Assembly (NCBI GenBank): GCA_023957755.1
Contig: JAMLGT010000009.1
Span: 124,001 to 188,000 of the forward strand
Length of the DNA stretch: 64,000 bases
Direction of reading: 5' to 3'
From: Chitinophagaceae bacterium
GTDB lineage: Bacteria > Bacteroidota > Bacteroidia > Chitinophagales > Chitinophagaceae
Part shown: positions 8,825-17,623 of the stretch, in pieces
How positions within the stretch are numbered: position 1 is the first letter of the stretch
Layout: each line of letters opens with the position of its first letter
Position numbers and translations under genes: made by a program
Notes under the pieces: generated by a model
What the model was told of the DNA's origin: nothing
What the model saw: the letters and a program-made list of their open reading frames with translations, nothing else
Database searches by the model: none

Positions 8825-9241
8825 TTAATTACCAAAATACTCTACAAAGATGCGGGGTGTTTCAAAGAGTTTCACACAATGGAGTTGTACTCCGTCGGGC
8901 AGCCTCGTAGCCAGTTGGTCCCAAATAGCAATGGCCAGATTTTCGGCAGAGGTCATTTTACCCTGCATAAAATCTACATCAATGTTTAGGTTTTTGTGAT
9001 CTATTTTATTGATCACGAACTCATTAATGATTTTGCTTAGGATACGCGCATCTATGGCATATCCCGTGTCGGGTGAGGGGCTTCCCTTTATGGTTACATG
9101 AAGTTCATAATTGTGCCCATGCCAATTTTCGTTAGCACAACCTCTGAATATAGATTCATTTTTCTCTTTGGTCCAATTGGGGTTATACAGCTTATGTGCT
9201 GCGTTGAAATGTTCTACTCTGGTAAGATATACCACGCTCAA
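8825..9241 (-). CDS. 6-pyruvoyl-/6-carboxy-tetrahydropterin synthase family, paralog 2
   Basis: A 138-residue homolog of its neighbour and first gene of the operon. All catalytic positions are kept: His16 (NAAHKL), Cys35, His41 and His43 (CANENWHGH), Asp81-His82 (DHKNLN) and Glu127 (LFETPR). The Cys-to-HGH spacing is again six residues. The two paralogs differ clearly outside the motifs, so this is not a recent duplication and the copies may make different products. Neither shows the Cys-to-Glu change of the PTPS-III (FolB-replacing) type. Confidence 0.9.
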   Translation of the reverse strand: MSVVYLTRVEHFNAAHKLYNPNWTKEKNESIFRGCANENWHGHNYELHVTIKGSPSPDTGYAIDARILSKIINEFVINKIDHKNLNIDVDFMQGKMTSAENLAIAIWDQLATRLPDGVQLHCVKLFETPRIFVEYFGN

Positions 9242-9251
9242 AAAATTTTTG

Positions 9252-9259
9252 CAAAGGTA
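9252..9259 (-). promoter_or_regulatory. Candidate -7 box (TACCTTTG) for the pterin/fabD operon
   Basis: On the minus strand the sequence TACCTTTG lies 10 nt before the ATG of the first operon gene and matches the Bacteroidota -7 consensus TAnnTTTG. The -33 position reads TTCTG, a weak match to TTG. Confidence 0.5.
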
Positions 9260-9379
9260 AGATATGTCCTTTTTAGACAGAAATGGACTTTAATGGAGAA
9301 TAATTTAGCATTTGATAAATAAAGATTTACGATAAATGAATCATTTCAATATTTTAATTTTATCAGATAAATTATTGCC

Positions 9380-9808
9380 ATGCCCATCCGCCTGATTGAT
9401 TTTGACTCGCCCGAATACTGGAAGATGATAAAGCTGAGAGACGCCATTTTGCGCAAACCTTTAGGCCTTACGTTTTCAGCCGAAGATTTGGAAAAAGAAA
9501 GGCACGATATCCTTATTGGTGTCTTTGATGAAGATGAAATTTTGGGCTGTTGTGTGCTTACTCCTGAGAATGAGGACACTGTTCGCCTGAGGCAGATGGC
9601 AGTAGCCAACGGATTGCAACAAAAAGGAATCGGCACCACTATAATGGCTTATGCTGAGGGTATCGCACGGGACCGCAGGTATAAGTATCTGGTGATGCAT
9701 GCCAGAGCAGTAGCCACCGGATTTTATGAAAGGCTGGGCTATACGATAGTGGGAGACCAGTTTACCGAGGTGAACATTCCACACTATATGATGGGGAAGA
9801 AACTTTGA
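9380..9808 (+). CDS. GNAT-family N-acetyltransferase
   Basis: A 142-residue cytosolic protein with the GNAT fold. Beta strands around ILIGVFDEDEILGCC lead into the acetyl-CoA loop (RLRQMAVANGLQQKGIG, close to the Q/RxxGxG/A pattern), followed by AIGFYERLGY-like motif B (ATGFYERLGYTIVG). It ends IPHYMMGKKL, typical of small-molecule acetyltransferases in this class. The substrate cannot be told from sequence. It is divergent from the pterin operon across a 138-nt gap. Confidence 0.9.
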   Translation: MPIRLIDFDSPEYWKMIKLRDAILRKPLGLTFSAEDLEKERHDILIGVFDEDEILGCCVLTPENEDTVRLRQMAVANGLQQKGIGTTIMAYAEGIARDRRYKYLVMHARAVATGFYERLGYTIVGDQFTEVNIPHYMMGKKL

Positions 9809-9976
9809 CAAGCACCTCTGTGGCCTTTTGGGAGGTCATTGATATTATAACGGAGTTTCGCATGATATAGAGGGGTGGCTGTTTGAATTTTATCATACAT
9901 TTTGTAATGTCTGTTAACATGATGAAAAACATGAATAATCATGCATAGTTCAGTATGGGAAATTTTAATTTAGAAC

Positions 9977-9984
9977 TATATTTG
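9977..9984 (+). promoter_or_regulatory. Candidate -7 box (TATATTTG) for the efflux operon
   Basis: A perfect TAnnTTTG match. Transcription would begin about 5-7 nt downstream, at or next to the TTG start codon at 9990, which implies little or no leader. No convincing TTG is seen at -33. Confidence 0.5.
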
Positions 9985-9989
9985 TTTCG

Positions 9990-10367
9990 TTGAAACGCTT
10001 CCCTGCCATACTACTTCTGCTTGTACTTGCATTTCATCAGACTGAACTGCATCAGATCCTGAAATTACCTATCCTGGTCGAACATTATTACGAGCATCGT
10101 GAATGGGATAAGGATATCACGCTTTTTGAATTTCTGAAAGCACATTATCTGCATGATAAGATTGATGCCGATTATCAAAGAGATATGCAGCTCCCGTTTA
10201 AGTCGGACCATTGCATGTTGGCAGCCAGCCCATTGGTAGTACCTGAAGGCATATCGTTTCGGAATCCGGTTCCTGAAACAGTGGATTTTACTTTCCCCAA
10301 AATAGAACGGAATCTGAAACCGTCAGGGTTTCTCGAGGATATATTTCGTCCTCCAAAAACCGCATAA
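9990..10367 (+). CDS. Small exported protein heading the CzcA operon
   Basis: A 125-residue protein with a TTG start; the next in-frame Met is about 65 codons later, and the encoded start MKRFPAILLLLVLAF is a good signal peptide, so TTG is preferred. The rest is small and soluble with many His and acidic residues (HQTELHQ, LVEHYYEHREW, LKAHYLHDK), and a Pro-rich tail (FRPPKTA). I do not recognise a named domain. Its place 92 nt before a heavy-metal RND pump and its His/Glu clusters suggest a periplasmic metal-sensing or accessory role, which is inference only. Confidence 0.7.
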   Translation: MKRFPAILLLLVLAFHQTELHQILKLPILVEHYYEHREWDKDITLFEFLKAHYLHDKIDADYQRDMQLPFKSDHCMLAASPLVVPEGISFRNPVPETVDFTFPKIERNLKPSGFLEDIFRPPKTA

Positions 10368-10459
10368 TTTTCTTTGAACACAATAAATGCAACGTGTTAT
10401 GTCCTGCGAAGGCCATACTGTACGGTGTACTATATATTAATAGAATTTAAAGCGAAATT

Positions 10460-13400
10460 ATGCTTAATAAGATTATTGCATTTTCGGTGCGCAATAAATT
10501 ATTAGTGGGGATATTGGTACTTGGATTGGTGGTTACTGGAGCATATAATGTGGCCAGACTGCCGATAGATGCGGTTCCTGATATCACTAATAATCAGGTG
10601 ATGGTGATTACAACATCTCCATCATTAGGCGCAGCCGATATAGAAAGGCTGATTACTTTTCCCATAGAACAGGCCACCATTAATATACCGGGTATCATTG
10701 AGCAGCGCTCATTTTCCCGTTTTGGGTTGTCGATTGTTACCATCGTTTTTAGGGATGAAACAGATGTGTATTGGGCAAGGCAGCAGGTGAGTGAAAAACT
10801 TACAGAGATTAAAGAAGAAATACCACCGGGATTGGGCACGCCGGGGCTGGCACCGGTGACCACGGGCCTCGGAGAAATTTTTCAATACATTGTAAAAGCC
10901 AAACCAGGCTACGAAGGGAAGTATAGTGTGATGGAATTGCGCACCATTCAGGACTGGATAGTGCGCAGGCAGTTGCTCGGCACGAAGGGTGTGGCAGATG
11001 TCAGCAGCTTCGGAGGGAAGTTGAAGCAATATGAAATCGCAGTCAGATACGACAGGCTGAACTCATATAACCTGACTATATCAGATATTTTTTCTGCGCT
11101 GGAAGCTAACAATCAGAATACAGGAGGAGCGTATATAGAGAAGGGGCCGACGGTACTTTATATCCGAAGTGAGGGACTTGTAAAAAGTCTGGAGGATATT
11201 GGAAGTATCATGGTGAAGGCCTTACCTGATGGAACGCCCGTAATTATGCGTGATGTGGCAGATATTCAGTTTGGGGAGGCTATCCGCTACGGAGCGATTG
11301 TAGATAGTGACAAGGGGGAAGTGGCAGGAGGCGTAGTGATGATGCTGAAGGGAGCGAACTCTTCGGGAGTGATTAAAGAGGTAAAAGAGAAAGTGGCTCA
11401 GATAGAAAAAACATTGCCCGAAGGAGTGGTGATTGAGCCTTTTTTGGATCGCTCGAAGATGGTGAACAACGCGATTGCTACTGTAGAACGCAATTTGCTG
11501 GAGGGGGCACTGATTGTGATTTTTGTGCTGGTGCTTTTTCTGGGTAATCTGCGGGCAGGGCTTCTGGTAGCTTCTGTGATACCGCTGTCAATGTTGTTTG
11601 CAGTGATCATGATGAACCTCTTTGGCGTGAGTGGAAACCTCATGAGTCTGGGCGCACTTGATTTCGGGTTGATCATTGATGGAGCGGTCATTATCGTGGA
11701 GGCGGTCATGCACCATCTCCACAAGAATAGGCAGTATGCGGGTGTCGCGCGAATTTCACAGGATACGCTGGATAAGGAAGTAGAAGTATCTGCCGGAAAG
11801 CTGATGAATGCTGCAGTTTTCGGACAGGTGATTATATTGATTGTTTATCTGCCGATACTTACACTGCACGGTATTGAAGGCAAAATGTTCAGGCCAATGG
11901 CGCAAACAGTGACGTTTGCAATTATCGGCGCTTTCCTCTTATCACTTACCTATATTCCGATGATGAGTGCACTGGTGCTGAGTAAAAAACTTTCGCACAA
12001 GGACACACTTTCAGATAGGGTGATGAGAAATGTAGAGCGTGGATACAGACTAGTGCTGGAAAAAGCGCTGGCTTTTCCTAAAATAGTGATGTTGTTTGCC
12101 TTGTTACTTTTTGGATGGGCCATATACATTTTGAGTAATCTGGGGGGAGAGTTTATTCCACAGTTGGAAGAAGGTGATTTTGCGGTGGACTTTAGGGTAC
12201 TTACCGGAAGTTCGTTAACTACGACGGTGGATTATGCTGAGCGGGCTTCACGGCTCATGGAAGATAACTTTCCTGAAGTGGAAAAGGTTGTAACGCGGGT
12301 GGGCAGTCCCGAAATCCCGACAGATCCCATGAGTATGGAGGCAGCAGATCTGATATTGGTACTGAAGCCAAAGAAGGAGTGGACCTCTGCTAAAACATTT
12401 GATGAGCTTGCGGAAAAGATGAGTAAGAAGCTGGAGGAGATTCCCGGTGTTACCGGAGGATTCCAGTTTCCTGTGCAGATGCGGTTTAATGAATTGATCT
12501 CGGGAGGCAGGCAGGATGTAGTGTGCAAAGTGTTTGGTGAAGATCTTGATTCGCTCTCGCTGTTTGCAGAGAGGCTGGGCACCATTGCGGGCACCATTAA
12601 GGGAGCCAGAGATATCTATGTTGAGACGGTGACCGGACTTCCACAGATTGTGGTAGATTATAACAGAGCAGCGCTTGCGCAGTATGGATTGAATATTGAG
12701 ACAGCTAATAAGACTTTGCAGGCTGCATTTGCAGGTGCTTCAGCAGGACAGGTTTTTGAGAATGAAAGGAGATTTGACCTTGTGGTAAGGTTGCACGGGC
12801 AGGAGCGCAGGAGTGTGGAGGATGTACGAAATCTCCTGATTGCGGCACCGGATGGCCATCAGGTACCTCTGGGACAGGTTGCTGATATTGACATCAGAGT
12901 AGGGCCTAATCAGATTCAGCGGGAAGATGCGCAGAGGAGAATTACTGTGGGGTTCAATGTGAGGGGGATGGACGTGGAAACGGTTGTGAAAGACCTTCAG
13001 CAAAAGGTAGGTGAGAGGCTGAAGCTGCCTCCCGGGTACTATGTAACCTTTGGAGGCGAATTTGAAAATTTGATTGCGGCGAGAGCACGTTTAAGCATTG
13101 CCGTACCTATTGCACTGCTGCTCATTTTTGTGTTGCTCTATTTCGCTTTTCATTCAATGAAACAGGGGTTGTTGATATTCTCTGCAATTCCACTTTCTGC
13201 TATTGGAGGGATATGTTCGCTTTGGATAAGAGGGATGCCTTTCAGTATTTCAGCAGGTGTGGGCTTCATTGCGCTCTTTGGCGTGGCTGTGCTGAATGGT
13301 ATTGTATTGATGACAGAATTTAATCAATTGAAAAAGGCCGGTGTTACTGATATTATGAATCGGGTGCTTGCAGGAGCTACTACGAGGCTGAGACCGGTGC

Positions 13401-14839
13401 TGATGACCGCATCGGTAGCCTCACTTGGTTTTCTGCCAATGGCTTTGAGCAAGGGCGCAGGGGCTGAGGTACAGCGGCCGCTTGCCACGGTGGTAATTGG
13501 CGGACTGGTAACAGCTACTTTCCTGACGCTGGTAGTATTACCGATACTTTACAGATGGCTTGAGGAACGAGGCAGTTTTAACCGAAATAAAAAAGCTATG
13601 AATACAATCGCAAAATCTTTATTGATAACTGTGTTAGTGGGCGTCGTGGTGGTGCAGGGATCTGCACAAAGAAAGGTGACTCTTGATGAAGCCATTGAAT
13701 TGGCGATAAGTGGCAACCTCGGTTTGAAGTCGGCCAAACTGAAAACACTGACTGATCGCCATCTGGAGCAAAGTGCAGTGGATATTCCGTTTACGGAAGT
13801 GACAGCCGAGTATGGTAAAATGAATAGTGTAGCGAATGATACACGGTTTGGTCTTCGCCAGACGCTACCCTTTCCTTCGGTGTATAAAAAGCAAAGGGAA
13901 TATCTTCAATCCCAGACGGCTGTTGCTGCTGCAAATGAGAGGGTAATAACTTCTATGCTAAAGACCGGGGTGACTACGTTGTTCTATAAACTGAGGGCGA
14001 TGCAGGAGCGTGAGCACTTACTAAAAAAAGCGGATAGTTTATTCAGGGCTTTTGCGTCAAGGCAGCGTCAGCGGGTAGATTTTGGAGATGCGCCCTTGAT
14101 TGAGAAGGTGTCAGCAGAAGCGCAGCTATTGCAGGTAAATAACCAGCTGGATGAGTTGCATGCAGAAATGAAAATTCTTCAGAGCAGATTAGGCGAATTG
14201 CTTAATAGCCGGGAGTTTTTGTTACCTGAGGAGAAAGTTGCTTTGAAAATGAGCGCTGTCGTGCTCCCGGATACTGCAAATGTGGATCGCTATCCCGAGG
14301 TAGCGTGGAACGAGACGAGAGTAAATGCAGCACTTGGACAGATAAGCGCTGTCAAAGCACAATCGGTGCCCCATTTGTCTCTGGCGTATGCAAATCAGTC
14401 GATTATCGGTATTCAAAATGTGAATGGTACAGATAAGTTATTTACAGCAGCAGACAGATTTTCTGCCGTTCAGGTTGGGGTTAATTTCCCGCTCTTTAAT
14501 TATGGTAATAAGGCAAAGGTGAAAGCAGCGACAACGCATTGGGAGCAGACAAAAACAGAGTTTGAGGAATCAAGGACCCACAATCTGTTCTTGTTGCAAC
14601 AACTATTGTTGCGTCATGCCAAAAACAGAAACACCCTCAACTACTTTGAAAAAGGAGCACTGAAGCAGGCTGAAGAGTTGCATACGAATGCAGCACTTCA
14701 ACTTTCCCAGGGGGAAATCAGCTTTATGGAATGGATGATGATTGTGAATCAGTCGATTTCAATCCGCGCAGATTATATTGATGCAGTGGAGAAGTGGAAT
14801 GACACCATCATACAATTAAACAGTTTTATAAATAATTAA
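10460..14839 (+). CDS. czcA: CzcA/CusA-type heavy-metal RND transporter fused to a TolC-like outer membrane protein
   Basis: A 1459-residue fusion. Residues 1-1040 are a complete heavy-metal RND pump: N-terminal RNKLLVGILVLGLVV helix, porter domains, and the proton-relay helix DFGLIIDGAVIIVE, whose Asp/Asp/Glu spacing matches CzcA. Residues 1047-1459 are a TolC-family efflux duct (VTLDEAIELAISGNLGLKSAK, then coiled-coil helices). At the joint, Met1047 (nt 13598) begins a signal-peptide-like run (MNTIAKSLLITVLVGV, ending QGSAQ). The duct could therefore be cleaved off or separately translated. Similar fusions are known in Bacteroidota. The exported metal is unknown. Confidence 0.93.
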   Translation: MLNKIIAFSVRNKLLVGILVLGLVVTGAYNVARLPIDAVPDITNNQVMVITTSPSLGAADIERLITFPIEQATINIPGIIEQRSFSRFGLSIVTIVFRDETDVYWARQQVSEKLTEIKEEIPPGLGTPGLAPVTTGLGEIFQYIVKAKPGYEGKYSVMELRTIQDWIVRRQLLGTKGVADVSSFGGKLKQYEIAVRYDRLNSYNLTISDIFSALEANNQNTGGAYIEKGPTVLYIRSEGLVKSLEDIGSIMVKALPDGTPVIMRDVADIQFGEAIRYGAIVDSDKGEVAGGVVMMLKGANSSGVIKEVKEKVAQIEKTLPEGVVIEPFLDRSKMVNNAIATVERNLLEGALIVIFVLVLFLGNLRAGLLVASVIPLSMLFAVIMMNLFGVSGNLMSLGALDFGLIIDGAVIIVEAVMHHLHKNRQYAGVARISQDTLDKEVEVSAGKLMNAAVFGQVIILIVYLPILTLHGIEGKMFRPMAQTVTFAIIGAFLLSLTYIPMMSALVLSKKLSHKDTLSDRVMRNVERGYRLVLEKALAFPKIVMLFALLLFGWAIYILSNLGGEFIPQLEEGDFAVDFRVLTGSSLTTTVDYAERASRLMEDNFPEVEKVVTRVGSPEIPTDPMSMEAADLILVLKPKKEWTSAKTFDELAEKMSKKLEEIPGVTGGFQFPVQMRFNELISGGRQDVVCKVFGEDLDSLSLFAERLGTIAGTIKGARDIYVETVTGLPQIVVDYNRAALAQYGLNIETANKTLQAAFAGASAGQVFENERRFDLVVRLHGQERRSVEDVRNLLIAAPDGHQVPLGQVADIDIRVGPNQIQREDAQRRITVGFNVRGMDVETVVKDLQQKVGERLKLPPGYYVTFGGEFENLIAARARLSIAVPIALLLIFVLLYFAFHSMKQGLLIFSAIPLSAIGGICSLWIRGMPFSISAGVGFIALFGVAVLNGIVLMTEFNQLKKAGVTDIMNRVLAGATTRLRPVLMTASVASLGFLPMALSKGAGAEVQRPLATVVIGGLVTATFLTLVVLPILYRWLEERGSFNRNKKAMNTIAKSLLITVLVGVVVVQGSAQRKVTLDEAIELAISGNLGLKSAKLKTLTDRHLEQSAVDIPFTEVTAEYGKMNSVANDTRFGLRQTLPFPSVYKKQREYLQSQTAVAAANERVITSMLKTGVTTLFYKLRAMQEREHLLKKADSLFRAFASRQRQRVDFGDAPLIEKVSAEAQLLQVNNQLDELHAEMKILQSRLGELLNSREFLLPEEKVALKMSAVVLPDTANVDRYPEVAWNETRVNAALGQISAVKAQSVPHLSLAYANQSIIGIQNVNGTDKLFTAADRFSAVQVGVNFPLFNYGNKAKVKAATTHWEQTKTEFEESRTHNLFLLQQLLLRHAKNRNTLNYFEKGALKQAEELHTNAALQLSQGEISFMEWMMIVNQSISIRADYIDAVEKWNDTIIQLNSFINN

Positions 14840-14853
14840 AAATATCAGCACAG

Positions 14854-15993
14854 ATGAAACTCAATAATTTATTAGTCCTTTTAATGATGGCCGGTTTGCT
14901 TTCCTGTGGAGGGAAAGAGGAACTTGGGCATGAGGAGGCTGCATCTGATAAGGAAAATACCGTGATGCTTACTGAGGTGCAAATGAAAAATGCAGGAATT
15001 GTATTAGGCAAACCGGAGGCGGGCACTATGGCATCTACCCTTAAGTTAAGTGGTGTAGTGGATGTGCCCCCACAGAGTATGATAAGTATCAGCTTCCCAA
15101 TTGGCGGATACCTGAAATCCACTCACTTATTGCCGGGAACGCGTGTACGAAAAGGCGAGTTGATTGCAGTGATGGAAGATCAGGGGATTATTCAGGTAGA
15201 GCAAGACTACCTGATAGCGAAACAAAAAATGTCGATGCTCGAGAAGGAATATGAAAGGCAAAGAGTACTCAATGAAAACAAGTCGGTTAGTGACAAGGTT
15301 TTTGAACAGACGGCTAATGATTTTAAAGTACAGAAGATAATGTATAAAAGCCTCAGGGAGCGCCTGCTGATGATAGGTGTGCACCCTGACAAGATTTCTG
15401 AAGACAACATCAGCCGTACACTGAATATTTATTCGCCGATCAATGGATATGTGGCAAGGGTAAATGTGAATATTGGCAAGTTTGTAGATCCTTCTGAGAT
15501 ATTATTCGAGCTGGTGAACCCTGAAGATTTGCACCTGGCATTAAAAGTCTTTGAAAAGGATATTCACAATATCAAGATTGGGCAACGTATCAGAGCTTAT
15601 AAAGTGAATGCACCTCAGCATATCTATGAGGCCGAAGTAATTCTGGTAAGTAAAAATCTCGATGAGAACCGGACTGCCATTATCCATTGCCACTTCGAAA
15701 AGCATGAGCGGGAGCTGCTGCCGGGCATGTTCCTGAATGCCGAAATTGAAATTGCCAATGAAAAAGCAGTGCTGGTGCCCGATGATGCTGTGGTGCGGTT
15801 TGGAGACGAGCAGTTTTTGGTAAGTAGCAAGGGAAAGGGAGTGTTTGAACTGGTGCCTGTTAAGGTGGGGAATTCTGACGGTACAAGAGTAGAGGTGTCA
15901 TCAGATGAGGTGAACCTGATGGATTTGGAAATAGTAGTTGCCAATGCCTATGTGGTATTAATGAAAATGCACAATACCGGTGAAGAGGAATAA
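14854..15993 (+). CDS. RND efflux periplasmic adaptor (HlyD/CzcB type), lipoprotein
   Basis: A 379-residue membrane-fusion protein that links the pump to the outer-membrane duct. The N-terminus has a lipobox (LLSC, Cys18), so it is probably a lipoprotein. A biotinyl-lipoyl-like half (SISFPIGGYLKSTHLLPGTRVRKG) precedes a coiled-coil hairpin (about residues 110-160), then the second lipoyl half (INGYVARVNVNIGKFV) and beta-barrel (LPGMFLNAEIEI). It begins 14 nt after the CzcA-TolC gene, so pump, duct and adaptor come from one operon. Confidence 0.92.
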   Translation: MKLNNLLVLLMMAGLLSCGGKEELGHEEAASDKENTVMLTEVQMKNAGIVLGKPEAGTMASTLKLSGVVDVPPQSMISISFPIGGYLKSTHLLPGTRVRKGELIAVMEDQGIIQVEQDYLIAKQKMSMLEKEYERQRVLNENKSVSDKVFEQTANDFKVQKIMYKSLRERLLMIGVHPDKISEDNISRTLNIYSPINGYVARVNVNIGKFVDPSEILFELVNPEDLHLALKVFEKDIHNIKIGQRIRAYKVNAPQHIYEAEVILVSKNLDENRTAIIHCHFEKHERELLPGMFLNAEIEIANEKAVLVPDDAVVRFGDEQFLVSSKGKGVFELVPVKVGNSDGTRVEVSSDEVNLMDLEIVVANAYVVLMKMHNTGEEE

Positions 15994-16025
15994 AGTAGTC
16001 TGATAATTTAATCGGGTCGAAATCA

Positions 16026-16060
16026 AAAGACCGTCTTCTTTTGGGGGAGGACGGTCTTAT
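16026..16060. terminator. Hairpin terminator between efflux operon and porV
   Basis: AAGACCGTC pairs with GACGGTCTT around a 14-nt loop. It lies 33 nt after the adaptor stop and 53 nt beyond the porV stop. T-rich sequence follows on the plus strand (attattta) and a short T run (TTTTG) on the minus strand, so it may serve both converging genes. Confidence 0.7.
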
Positions 16061-16112
16061 TATTTATGGACTGGGTTAGTTAGAGAAGATAATTTCTAAA
16101 GGTTGCCTGACA

Positions 16113-17288
16113 TTAGAAGTTGCTTCCTCCAAAACTGTTGTCTTTATCCAGATTAAACAGGATGCTGAAACGTAATGTATTGCTCAATGGGTTTCTGTTC
16201 ACTCCTGATCCGGTAGGAATCAGGTAAGAAAAGTTGAGCCCGAACATATTATAGTTTAGCCCTGCACCGATGGTAAAATACTTCCTGTCACCTTTTGTAG
16301 GAGCCTCATAAAAGTATCCGGCACGGAATAAAAATTGGTCGTTGTAACTGAATTCAGCTCCTGCACTGATTGTAAATTCTTTGAGTTCTTCTTTGAATCC
16401 TCCCGGAGCATCTCCAAACGAACTGATCCAACTGCTGATTACACTTTTGTCCCTGTAATTCGCAAGTCCTGCCGAATCGCCAAGGGCCGGTGGAGTAGGT
16501 ACCAGCAGTTTATTGATATCGAGTGCTACAGTAAGTTTGCTGGTTTCGTCAAATACATTTACATAAGAAGCTCCCAGGCCAAAGTTTGCCGGGATATAGT
16601 CTTTCTCCTGCGCATCGCTGGTGTAAGCAATTTTGCTTCCCAGATTACTCAATACCAGCCCTGCATTAAATCCGCTCTCGTCGCCCGATTCAGATCCATT
16701 GTAAAACAGAGAGAGGTCGCCAGCCACTGCAGTTCCTGCTTTGTAAGTAGAACCACTTGCCGACTGTCCGCTGGCCAGGTTTGAGTGAATATATTTTAGT
16801 GATATTCCAAGTCCGAGTACGTCAGAAAGCTTACGGGAGTAACCGCCTTCAACTGCAAACTCTCTTGGGCGATAAGATCCGAGTGAGTTTCCATTATTGT
16901 CAGTGAACTGTATATTTCCAAGACTGAAATACCTGACAGATCCTGAAACAGCCTGCATCTCATCGAGCTGATAGTAGCCAGCTCCTGAGACAAGGTACAC
17001 ATCGTTCAGGTCGAGTGCTTTGAGCCAGGGGGTATAAGTCAGCGAAATTGCAGAATTACTTTTTGCAAAAGGAATCTTGGACAGATTCCAGAATATAGAA
17101 CTTGCATCCGGGATGGTAGCTATTCCTGCATCACCCATTCCGCCCGCGCGGGCATCCGGTGAAATCCTTAAAAAAGGCACAGCGGTAGTAACCACATTGA
17201 TACTCTCAGTGCTACTCTGGCCTACAGCAGTGTAACCGAGACCGGTCAGCATCAGTGCTGCAGCCACCTTCATAATCGCATTTTTCAT
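16113..17288 (-). CDS. porV: Type IX secretion outer-membrane protein PorV
   Basis: A 391-residue protein of the PorV/LptO family, a beta-barrel that shuttles type IX cargo from the translocon to the attachment complex. After a signal peptide (ending AVGQ) it shows the family's conserved start (VPFLRISPDARAGGMGDAG) and SSIFWNLSK. The C-terminus ends in beta strands typical of outer-membrane barrels (LRFSILFNLDKDNSF). Length is normal. It is divergent from gldJ. In Flavobacterium gldJ, porU and porV lie together; porU is not in this window. Confidence 0.92.
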   Translation of the reverse strand: MKNAIMKVAAALMLTGLGYTAVGQSSTESINVVTTAVPFLRISPDARAGGMGDAGIATIPDASSIFWNLSKIPFAKSNSAISLTYTPWLKALDLNDVYLVSGAGYYQLDEMQAVSGSVRYFSLGNIQFTDNNGNSLGSYRPREFAVEGGYSRKLSDVLGLGISLKYIHSNLASGQSASGSTYKAGTAVAGDLSLFYNGSESGDESGFNAGLVLSNLGSKIAYTSDAQEKDYIPANFGLGASYVNVFDETSKLTVALDINKLLVPTPPALGDSAGLANYRDKSVISSWISSFGDAPGGFKEELKEFTISAGAEFSYNDQFLFRAGYFYEAPTKGDRKYFTIGAGLNYNMFGLNFSYLIPTGSGVNRNPLSNTLRFSILFNLDKDNSFGGSNF

Positions 17289-17623
17289 GTGTGTCTGTTG
17301 AACTTGATTAGGTAGAGTTGAGACTATAGGGGGTGTACGTTTGGGCTTGTAAAAATAGTGGTTTTATTGAATCGTCCAATTTTTAGCATTGGTGAAAGTA
17401 TTGATTTCCATCCGAAACTTCCAATCTAAAAAACGATCAGAGCGCTGAAATATTGTATTCCCTACCTTTTAACAAGGATATGTGAATACAATGCAAAAAC
17501 AACAATAAATTGAAAATTTTTGGAAAACCTGATCATTGTAAAGAAGTAAAGTATTTATATTCGCAATTGCGACCTCTAATACAATAAGAAAGAAAACCTT
17601 TCGTTAATTAATTTGCAAAACGA
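17289..17623. other. Divergent control region between porV and gldJ
   Basis: A 335-nt AT-rich gap with no ORF of note. It must hold promoters for both type IX/gliding genes. I see one candidate on the plus strand (17536-17564) and no clear TAnnTTTG box for porV. Confidence 0.6.
17536..17564 (+). promoter_or_regulatory. Candidate gldJ promoter (TTG-N18-TATATTCG)
   Basis: TTG at 17536-17538 and TATATTCG at 17557-17564 are 18 nt apart, close to the Bacteroidota pattern TTG-N19-TAnnTTTG. The implied leader is about 50 nt. Confidence 0.5.
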
